Positions 38,101-47,983 of a stretch of 64,000 bases of DNA are shown here, one piece after another. Each line of letters starts with the position of its first letter. Positions within the stretch are counted from its first letter, which is position 1. The position numbers and the translations under genes were made by a program. Where the stretch lies: positions 3,658,001-3,722,000 of the forward strand of contig CM065183.1 in NCBI GenBank assembly GCA_033026295.1, read 5' to 3'. Source of the stretch: Channa striata. Lineage: Eukaryota > Chordata > Actinopteri > Anabantiformes > Channidae. Under the pieces are notes generated by a model. The model ran no database searches. It had not been told where the DNA came from and worked only from the letters and a program-made list of their open reading frames with translations.

Positions 38101-40961
38101 TCAAGGATGGTAACAGTTCATGTAGCAGTCACATTAAAGGGCGACTTCACCAATTTCAACTTGCCCTGTATGATTCTTGTTTGGGGAGTGCATGTATGTG
38201 AGTGGAGTTAAACGTCCCTCTGCCTTTTCGCTTATAACATACCTCTGCTTGTAACTGAAAAACTCCTCCACATTTATATGTTCATAGAAGGAGAGCAGAG
38301 GAAAGTTTAATGGTGTGCAACCATATTTATTTGACACAGGTACAAACATGTTCACATATTCACTTAGACAAAGACAAACTCTGACACACACTAAACAAAC
38401 AGGCCATCACCCAAGGCCTCGTAGGCGATAATGAATCTTTGTAGTAGTCTGGGTTATCAGAGTGTGTAAACAGACAATTGTTCAGCTCAATTAACCCACA
38501 AAAATATTGGAACTCAAAAATCAAGGCCAACTTTTGTGTTGTCTAATCTACAAATTATAGTTGCCAGCGTGAGTCAAAACATTATTGACAACAAAACATT
38601 AATATGTCGTTGTTCTGCTGAGGCTGAGAGTAGCCGCCCGAGAACAGTTTTCTAAATAGTTACTGCTGCAAAATGCTGATGTTCCACTAGTGAAGGACAG
38701 AATTGTACAGACGTCTCTCTTCCTTTTTTGGGGGGTTGTTCATTCAGTTTGATCCTCACCGACATGTCGACATGTCAAAGTGTTTGAGAATTTAATAATT
38801 TTTTTGAATGCTTTATGGATGGTCATTAGGTTTGAAATGGTGGGTGGAATGTCTCAAACAATAATGAATAGATTTCTGCAAATTACCCAGAATTGTACCA
38901 CAGAATTGTGCCTGACCTTTTAATATAGTGTCAGGATCAAGTGGGATGTTTTATTTGTCCAGTAAACTACTTGATGTAAAGATTATTTTCCTGAAACTGT
39001 TGAATACTCTTGCTTCATAAGTACATTTGGTCTATAAAAACAATCTGGAACCTTTTAGCAGTGACCGCCGTTGCACTACTGCCAGTGCTGTCCTGGTCAG
39101 TTTGGCTCACACAGAGCGACTCTGCTCATCACTCTAACGGTATTTGTGCTCAAAAGAAAAATCCAAAAGGTAAAATATGATTTGGAAGTTGCTGGTTAAA
39201 GAAAAGTTCTTTTGCCAATTTGTGGTCCAAGTATGATACATAATTGTGCAAAAATACCCTCTTACAGGACAGTGTTGGAGAGAACAGCTGACAGTGGACG
39301 GCTGGCTTCGCGCTCAGCGTGTATACATACAGACGTGTTTTGGCACGAGTGTTCTGTTAATGAGTACTTAGGTGAAGGTGAACTTCGCAGTGTTTTGGGC
39401 AGGTTACCATAGCCTTGGATTATTATCAGTCTGCTCTGCTCAGCTGTGAGTTAGACAGTTTGAGTGCATGTGACCTTGCAGCTTGGTCACATGTGTTTTT
39501 TTGGCTGGCAAACATCCCGTTCTCTTATGCTCACGATCACACGTTTTGCATATGTCCTTGTGTAGGCATAGTGACGTATGAGTGCAGGGGCGGTGATGCT
39601 CACATGTCAGCCAACCCCAACAGACAAACAGATACAAACAGACATATGTCCATCTGTTCAATGGCTCAGCATACAAACACATGCTTTTTGAGTGTTATTC
39701 TGCCTCTCCACCACCTCAACACATCCACTAGTGTCCCATTTTACTTCATGACTGCAGGTGACCTCACAGAGGCTGCAAACTGTGTGTGGAATAGTTTAGG
39801 GTGATGCAACGGAAGGTATTTGAACTTTTAACTCAGAGTTTATTTCTCCCCCTTGGTTGAGTGATAAAAAGCACCTGATCTGTTTGGCCATCAGCTTATC
39901 TGCCCTCATACATTCTGGCTGCATCTTTGCTTTCCACTTCCAGCGGCAGCACTTGCGCACTGTTGTCAAGTCAGCACTAGCAGCGGTCTGTGATTACAGT
40001 AATTGTTGGGATTTGTGTCAGGCGCAGTTGATGCATCGTAAGGGAAAGTAAACACGAAGGCCGGTCAATCGCTCAGGATCAAAAATGCACACAAACACAG
40101 AGGTTGGGTCGTGAGTCAGAGGCGGGGGGGAGGTAAAGAGAGATTAACACAGCGTTAACTGTGTCAGGGAGAAGCAGAGCTGACGGAGGAGGCCAGAGAG
40201 GCAGGATGTGCATGTTGTCCTCCCATTGGCTCACACAAGGGAGTTCAGGTCCAATGAGTGGGATGGTGAGGGACACGCATAAGGCAAACACATCAGTTGA
40301 GCGCTAGATCCAAAAGTGAAAGAAAAAATGATGAAAATCTGGCCTAAAAAGATAAGTGAATTAAAGGAACCTCCACTGTTTGTATCATACCCTGTGCTGC
40401 TGTTGTTATTATTGATGATTTCTGCCCTCACTATAATTCTGTATCTGAACATGCCTGTAATAATTGTCCTGGTATTTCCTCGGGCTGCATCAATATCGTT
40501 TTATCACTTGCAACTTTAGACTTGCCACGGAAGCAGTCGTCCTTTTACAGCAGTAATTCCTGTCCATGTTTAGCTTTATCTTCCACTGCTATCGCCGCTA
40601 TCTAGCAGTTTCTCTTGTACCAGTAGGATCAGAGCAGATATTTACTTGTCAATCATTAATAACCATAGAAATGTAATGAAACTAACTAATAAGAAATTCT
40701 CATTTGTGTTATTTTGACTTTTATTTATTCCATGTTTTGTTTCACTAAAGTGACCGCCTTCCTGTCAAAAGCTGCTGATCTAACCACTGGTTTACCATTC
40801 CCTCACATATAGTTCACACCATACAGTAAATGGTGGTCAGCTGTAATACATTTTGTCGGAGCTGAATATTGCCTCTATGTGTGCAGATGAGTTGACTTTT
40901 GTACGTGTACCTGTAGAGAGCCTCTGTCATCACCTAAGCTTGTGTTACATGTAGTGGGATA

Positions 40962-41208
40962 TAGTGTGTGGACTGGTAGCTCAACGGGTAGAGCAGCTGG
41001 ATGGTAGACATGAATATGGTGCAGAGCTGTGTGGGATTAAATCCCAGATTACCCATAAACCCCCAGCCTACCCACCAGGTGTGTCCCTGAGCAAGACACC
41101 CCGTGCTGGGTGCCAGTGGGAGATGCCCAGTGTTCAAATGCAGAGGACAAATTTCAAAGTAACATGTATGTGCAAATGTATATGTGCTCAGTGACAAATA
41201 ATGCAATG
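40962..41208 (+). mobile_element. tRNA-headed SINE
   Basis: Head has an A-box-like TGGTAGCTCAACGGGTAGAG (40974-40993) and a B-box-like GGGATTAAATCCC (41033-41045). The body GTCCCTGAGCAAGACACC and the tail AGAGGACAAATTTC ... GTGACAAATAATG are typical of teleost tRNA-SINEs. Not a functional tRNA: the cloverleaf does not close. Confidence 0.65.
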
Positions 41209-43927
41209 TTTACCAGCAAGCCATGCGTGTAACACTTAAAAGAAATGCTGTAACACCTACATACAATATTTCGACTATTTTACAAATGCGGTTTGTTATG
41301 CAAGTTGAAAACTTGTGGTCTTGTGGTCAGTCTTGCGATACTGTGAACAGATATTTCCCAATGCTGTAATATATGACTTATATTGAGGTGAAATGCTTTC
41401 ACCCCCCGTTCCCACCATTTGTGCCGTAGTCCCGGCTTCAGGAGACTACTGAAGATCTACTGAACTGAGCAGAATTCAATGAAAAAATAACAGAACAGAC
41501 ATCGAAGTTGGAAAGAAGCCGCGTCTCTAATATGAACCACCGTACGCTGTAGCTGTTTAAACAGGTCCTGTAGCTGTAAACTGCAGATTGTAGAAAAATA
41601 CACATTTCATGTGCTAGCAGCACATTCATTCTCCTGGGCCCTGAGTATATGCCAATGGTGCAGTTGCGGAGCATTGATAGAGGCAAACTAGGCAACTGCC
41701 TAGAGCAGCACGTTGACACGGGCGCCACAATTTGGACCGACAAAACATACAACCTATGAATTAATAAGAAATCAATCATGCTGCATTTTCCTGCAGTGTA
41801 AACATCTGAAAGGTAATTCAGCTTTATTGACTCTGTGCTTGTTCCTACACGTCATGTCACAAAAGACACAAGTGATCAGTTCATGCAGTAAATTAGCCCT
41901 ATTGTAATGGCTAATGTGCTTTTGACTCGGAGACACACGTGCAAAATGAGCAAAAACAAAACCAGCTGTAGAATCACGTACCCACAGATCAAAAGTTTAA
42001 CTTTAACTCACTTTTCAGTTTTGATCTCAAAAATATTGTCAAACCAAATAAACATGGTCAGTGCTTTCTATTTCGATTAGGCAGGTGACTTGAATGTGGC
42101 CAAGGTTAGACAAAGCTCATGATCACAGGTAAAAAATAAAATGTAAGCCTAATCTATGAGACGTAGTTATGCTATGACGTCTGCGCCTTGTCGATGTCCA
42201 CTGAGATTTATTCTCTAGAGTGTGACCACGTCTGTACATAAGCTCATATTTCCTGTGTAAATCAGTTAACTACACCTGGTGATGATGGTGATGATAATGA
42301 GGCTAAAAACTAATGCTGACATAAAGTGTCAGTGTGGCAGGAGAAAGTGAGAGACACACACATACTGAGCTGAAGCTTGGTTTGAGAGCTGTGTGGGCTC
42401 TATTCACCCAGTTCCCCCTTCATCCCTCCTAAGAGAAACATATCCCAGCTTTGTTCTGCTGCCTGGAATTCTGATACCCTCATCTAATGACGTTCTCTGA
42501 CTCCACGTCTCTTGTCTTGCTCTCCATCTTTCTGGTGCTATCATTTTCCATTCTCTTTGCGTTCCTGCCGCTTGCTGTCTGTCTTTGTCATTCCCTTCTC
42601 CTCAGCGTTGTCTTCCTTGCTCTGTGTGTATCTGTATGTGCTACGCCGTCTTGATTCGCATTATTCTAGTGTGAGCCTCTGTCAAAAGAAGCAGACAGCC
42701 AAAAGCAAGACATAATGAAATGACCGTTGTACACATGTATTTAATGATGTAAAACGTACAAGAGATGACATCAGACAGATATGTTTACTGCTATTGAATC
42801 TTGGTTTCTTTCTATTCACCTTTAATGAGGACATTTTATTCAGTGGAAGCGTAACGCTGCAGTAACTGTGAGGATCTATATTGTTAGTGTATCTATGATA
42901 TCAACACTATTAATCTTAAAGTATGTGTGGTGTGATGGGCTCTTTTCTCCTGTGTGGGGACAGTGTGCTGACACCACCTACTGGATGCCAGGATAACTGC
43001 AACACAGATGAGCAGCACTGATACGTTACAATATTCTCAGCTCGGACATAAGAAAAGCAGAAGAGTAAAAAATAACAATATTGTTTATTTGCTTTTCATA
43101 TAAGTAAATGCAATCAGCTCAATTAGAAAATGCAAATCCGATGCTCTGGTTTCGGATTTTGCCAATTTCACAGTTTTCTGTTCACTTAAAGCTGAAAGAT
43201 GGATTCGGTTTTTCAAGGGAGTCGAATCAGCAAATCACCCCAAAACCCTTTTTCTTGTTGGGATCCTCCTGTGTTTACTAGCAATTTAAACAATGTTTCT
43301 TTCAGAATAAATAATAGATTTACTCTCCTTTTTTTTGTGCAAAGTTTCACTTCAAACTTTAGAGGAACATAGTTTGGACCCATCACATTTAATAAAGGTA
43401 CATTACAAGAGAATCTACAGTCCAGTCGGCTTTGACAAAAAATGATAAGTACAGTCAGGAAATCAGTTTTGTCTGTTTTATGACATATTTGAAAATGTAG
43501 GAACCTCACCCATAGCTAAGTTTCCATTATTTAGTACTACAAGTAGTAATATACTGTGAATGCACCTGTTGCATAACTCATTCTATTGCTCATATGTCAT
43601 CTACAGCCACTGACTGGCAAATTATTTGCTTTATGGTCAGTGAGGTGAGAGGACAAATATGAATTGACAGAGTGACTGCAGACATGTACATCTATATGGG
43701 TCAAAGCAAGTATTATCGCAGTACCCTTCTAGTTTGCAGCTTCAGAAACAATGTGTGAACAGACTAAAAAGCATGTGCATGTGAATAAATAAGTTGGACT
43801 CAGCAAAAGTGAGTCAATATTTTAGCTGGACTTAGATGATAGAGACATTCCACAGTGCGTGATTCATGCGTGTGTGATACACAGGCTGGTAATTCTACAT
43901 CCAAGTCCAGTTGCTGAGATTTTCACC

Positions 43928-44193
43928 TTAGTTTGTAGATGACGGGGTTGCTGGAGGCCGCTTGATCTCATCGTCCTCCTCCTCCAGTTGGGTCTCAGGG
44001 TTGTCACCCTCTGCACTGCCGGACTCTTGCTCCTGCTTTTTGCCCCAGCGCTGTTTGAAGTGTGTGTTGAGCCGCTCCAGGATGTCGATGGAGTGGTTGA
44101 TAAGCAAGGCCACCCAGGCCATGCCGAAGAAGATCCACGAGGCCATGAGGACGCTGTACCAATCCGGATACTGTTTGTCTGGATTACTGTCTG
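43928..44193 (-). CDS. kcnk17: KCNK17 exon 5 (stop)
   Basis: [40 protein letters not shown] (M4), then an acidic tail and TAA. The tandem acceptor CAGCAG allows a form one residue shorter (exon end 44190). Confidence 0.93.
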
Positions 44194-46831
44194 CTGAGGA
44201 GAGGCTTATTTAGTGCATTAAAGGAAATACAAGGATTTGCCCTGACCAACAGATGTTGTGCAGTGTTGCTTTGCTCTACCTGCCACAAAATCTCCAAAGC
44301 CAATGGTGCTTAGGGTGATGAAGCAGTAATAGATTGCCTGGGAGTAGGTCCAGCCTTCTTCTAGTTGGAACACGATCATGGGTGCGATAAAGAAGAGAGC
44401 TGTTCCCGACAAGTAAGACACCAGGTGGATGAAGAAGCGGGTGCACTTCTGCAATAAGGTGGGAGAGCACAGAGTTATTCGTCTTTTAAGGGAAACATTT
44501 CTCTAGAGTGCTCCAACGAAGACTTAGACGGCCTCACCCTTCTCTTGGTCTTCCCCTGGAGGAAGTCCGAGATGTTCCTCTCTATGACCAGCATGTACTT
44601 GCCCACTCTGTTGAGCACCACCACGTTGAGCGGGATACCAAAGAGTGCGAAAAACACACAGAAAATCTGTCCAGCTGTGGAGGTGGGACACTGGTTACCG
44701 TACCCTGCAAAACAGCAGGACAAAGGAAAGCTCTTCTCTTTTTTCACCGACTTGTTCAACACAGAAGCGTGTTAATGCTCAGCAATCGCTCGTTTGAAGC
44801 TATAGTCCAGGGGGGATTTTCTTGCACTCAGAGGAGTTTTGCTTAATTGGCATTAAACAAATGGAAGAATGTAGCTTTTTAAAGATAGCATCAATGAAAT
44901 GTTGGCGGGAAATGAGGGTGAGAAAGGAAAGGAGAGATAAACAAATGCAACATTTTGCATGTGCTTCATCCAGTGCTTGGCATCCTAACCCCATGATTAC
45001 ACCTCCTCAAATCCAAACCAACGTTTGGCAGCTTTCTTGCTTGATGCTGATTTACTTTTGATACTATACTACTGTATTTTATGGCTTATTATTATTAGAT
45101 TTTTTTCCCAATTTATTTTTGGGGGAAAGGTTTGCCGTATTTTATTAAAGAAATTAAAAACATATGTTATTTCAAACTTATATCACTTTGATATATGCTG
45201 GTTCAGGTGTAAGTTTAGTCATGTGGCCAGTCATGTTGAAGGATATATATGTAATTTTGGGGTCTGGATATGCTTAATATTTCATCTTTGTTAGTCCAAG
45301 TGACGCTTAAATCTATGGGTATGGCTTAGGTTGCATGAAAAATTCCGTTGGTTAAAATGATTGTGGAACATGATTTAGTGTTGACATCTAACCTATAGTT
45401 GTGACCACAGTTGCAGCGAACACAGCTGAACTGGTGAATTTCCAGAAGCCTGCTGCGGTGTTGTTGCTTTTCAAACTAAGGCCCACCTTTGCTGAGTCTT
45501 GAACCAACTGCAAAACAAACCAAATGGTCAAGTTCAAATGAAACAGACTATGATCGTTGCAGAATTATCAGTGTGAGAGAAAAGGGAAGGCTCACAAAAA
45601 TCATTGACACGTAATGTTAAATATCTCAAATCACAATATCAGTGATGCTTCTGCTGTGTTTGCATTTTTGTTGAGCACAGCCACTTATTTTTTACTTTGA
45701 CAGAGTTATAATCAATTTATTGTTCTTTTCTTAGTCCAAAGACTAAGTCATTTGTCTGTGGAAAAAAAAAACTGTTTCCAAGGAAACTTTGCTGCCGTGT
45801 AAATCAAGTGAGACAAAGATCCGTAGGCAAAGCAGCGTGTGCAGTAGCTGAAGGGCTGGATAAGCTGGTATTTGCATGGAAGAAGCTTTGCTACATAAAG
45901 CCAAGACTTTCAAACAGACTCTTTGTCTTGTGATTTATTACATTCATTCGTCTTTGGGGCCACGTACGAGGCCAGTGAATCGTTGAATATGGTTCTGTGT
46001 TGTTTTATCTGTGGCGAGCTGCATGATAATTTTAGTTTCCGAGCTTGTGTATCAGTGGCACCTCTGGAAGGTTTGTGCCACTACTCTTAATTTTATCAAG
46101 ATACAAATACAGTGGCTCTTCATGAGTCTTACATGTGTTTAGAGTAGTTACGCTGGCTACTCCAACATAAAATATTGAAACTGACATTTACTAATTGTAT
46201 GACAATAGAAAAAAATTTAATGGCATTTTCATGACCAGTTTACTGGCTTGTTGGAGCTGCTAAGCACATTACACTGTATAAAACTACAATTACCTGCGGC
46301 TGTTGCTGTGAATTCAGTTGCAGTAATGCAGTTCATTACAAGTATGCCTGGACTCTAGGGTTGTAGTTAAGATGCACATATAGTCGTCAATGTTTCATTG
46401 CAAACGCGACTTTACAGACACTATGTGTCTGTGTTGTTACTACGAAATTGTGTTTTCAGGTTCGCATAGAAAACAAGCTCAGGAGAACAATGTGTTGATA
46501 ACTGAAGTTATGGAGCCTGTATTATCTTTGTAAAACATTATCTATGGCTCCTTTCCAACCTGCAGATAAAGTCAGAAGCACAGTTCTCGTTGTGTTTTGT
46601 GTTTCTGTGCCTCACCTGAGCCACTGCCTGCAGGCCGTCTTGGTTCAGACAGGTGTATGTCGAAAGTAGGTTTTGCTTCTTCGACAATAAAAGACTGAGG
46701 TCTTTCGCTCCGAGATCTCCTTCCAGCTTCCAGAAAACCACCCCGCCGATCAGTACGTAAGCCACGTAAACCACCCCGAGCATGAGGATGGAGGGCACCC
46801 GGGCCAAATTGAGCACTTCCTTTATTCCCAT
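43928..46831 (-). CDS. kcnk17: Two-pore-domain potassium channel subfamily K member 17 (TALK-2)
   Basis: Alkaline-activated leak K+ channel. Five exons: 46616-46831, 45393-45507, 44538-44704, 44280-44448 and 43928-44193; about 310 aa. M1 [20 protein letters not shown] resembles human TALK-2 more than TALK-1; the M2 segment [17 protein letters not shown] also does. Cap motif YTCLNQDGL; filters TTIGYGN (G111-Y112) and STIGFGD. The C-tail is acidic ([11 protein letters not shown]). The lysine that senses external pH in human TALK-2 (Lys242) is Ser236 here. Start ATG at 46829-46831 has A at -3 and G at +4. Downstream of KCNK16 with the same strand and 976 bases between them; same order as in human. 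Confidence 0.95.
44280..44448 (-). CDS. kcnk17: KCNK17 exon 4
   Basis: 169 nt: [20 protein letters not shown], then [20 protein letters not shown] and GFGDFVA. Confidence 0.95.
44538..44704 (-). CDS. kcnk17: KCNK17 exon 3
   Basis: 167 nt: [20 protein letters not shown] then [20 protein letters not shown]. Donor AGG|GTGAGG; intron 3 is only 89 nt. Confidence 0.95.
45393..45507 (-). CDS. kcnk17: KCNK17 exon 2
   Basis: 115 nt, residues 73-110: [20 protein letters not shown] (NNT glycosylation sequon) then [18 protein letters not shown]. Confidence 0.94.
45508..46615 (-). other. KCNK17 intron 1 (1.1 kb)
   Basis: A+T-rich, no repeat or exon recognised. Confidence 0.7.
46616..46831 (-). CDS. kcnk17: KCNK17 exon 1 (start)
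   Basis: Residues 1-72: [21 protein letters not shown]1, then cap helices to [14 protein letters not shown]. Phase 0. Confidence 0.95.
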
Positions 46832-47807
46832 CTTGGCTCACTGGTAGAACTTTTGGTTGCTCTTAAGCTCAGCGTCTCGATGTCTCCAAGGAAGCAGAGC
46901 GAGGACTGAGGGTTTACCTGCTTAGCTTCTCATCTTCCCAAGCACTGCAAACAAATCAACCTCCCCCTGCACTACTGTTTCAATCACTCCCGTGGCCTGC
47001 CATGCAAATCCAGTGGAGCAAAATAAGAAGACACCAGAAAAGGTTGGGCTGTAGGAGAGGACTACGGGTGAGGTCAAATGAAGGATTTTACTCCCAAAAC
47101 GAGCCACTGTCTGTTTGGAGGTAAGACAGTTTACAGCCCTTCTTCCATCATGACTCAGTCGTGATTATACTCAACCGTTTCATTTTTCAGGACAAGAGTT
47201 CACGTGGCCCCTGCTTTAGGACAGAGAGTGACACTTTTGGTTTGTACTAGTAAACACGTCACACTAAAAGTGTGTGACGGGCAAATCCATTAAACCACAC
47301 TAATGTGTGTGTTTAAGATAGCCCGCTGTGCTCAGTTCCCTGGAGTTTATGAGTTTATCAGTACACACATGCAGATGTGGGCTCCCATGAACACACATTC
47401 ATACAGCACCTATGTAACAATCAGCAAAAGAAATACAAATTCATATCTCACAACTGCGTAGAAACATTCCAAAAGCAAACCTGGTTACACAAAAAAGAAA
47501 ATAAAAAAATAAATCAATTTAATCATTACAAAATCTCTCTTTTTTTCGAGAACGGTTTCTATTTAATGCAGCAATGTTTTATAAAGCTGTTTACCCCAGT
47601 GCACTGACCTCTGGGTGTATCTGAAGTAACACAGTCAAAGAAAACCTTATAAAATGTAAGCATCACAATACAAATCAAAATTACAGACAGTTACACAAAA
47701 GTTTATGGCCTCATCACTTTTCTTCCAAAATACTGTGAATAGTTCTCAAAGCAATCACACATAATATGCTCAACCCAGTGAATAACACGTGTGTGAGTGT
47801 TACTGGA
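46832..47807. promoter_or_regulatory. Compact KCNK16-KCNK17 spacer
   Basis: These 976 bases must hold both the KCNK16 3' UTR and the KCNK17 promoter and leader. No repeat and no clear TATA box or CpG cluster. Confidence 0.5.
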
Positions 47808-47983
47808 TCACGCATCCTCTTCCTCTTCCTGTTTCTTAAAGTCTGGGTGAGTCAGGACGGCTACATGCTTCATTACGTTGGCTCCAATGTTGAGGATAAG
47901 AGAAAGCCAGGCAAGGGCAAAGATGATCCATATGCCTGCAAGGCAACGGTACAGAGAGATGTAATCCTTGCCCGGATCAGTCC
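47808..47983 (-). CDS. kcnk16: KCNK16 exon 5 (stop)
   Basis: [21 protein letters not shown]4 [20 protein letters not shown], then [11 protein letters not shown] and TGA. Confidence 0.96.

Larger units (their letters stand above)
29571..43927. other. Intergenic region, KCNK5 to KCNK17
   Basis: About 14 kb without a recognisable exon on either strand. Contents: a palindrome, dispersed repeat copy B, a split Tc1 relic with a separate insertion, a tRNA-headed SINE, and A+T-rich DNA. Conserved non-coding elements cannot be judged from one sequence. Confidence 0.6.

Noticed and set aside
39415..39804. 129-codon plus-strand open frame
   Set aside because: No recognisable domain, repeated His/Thr/Cys-rich low complexity, no splice context; likely chance.
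40962..41050. Possible tRNA gene
   Set aside because: A and B boxes are present but acceptor and anticodon arms do not pair and a SINE body follows; called as a SINE.
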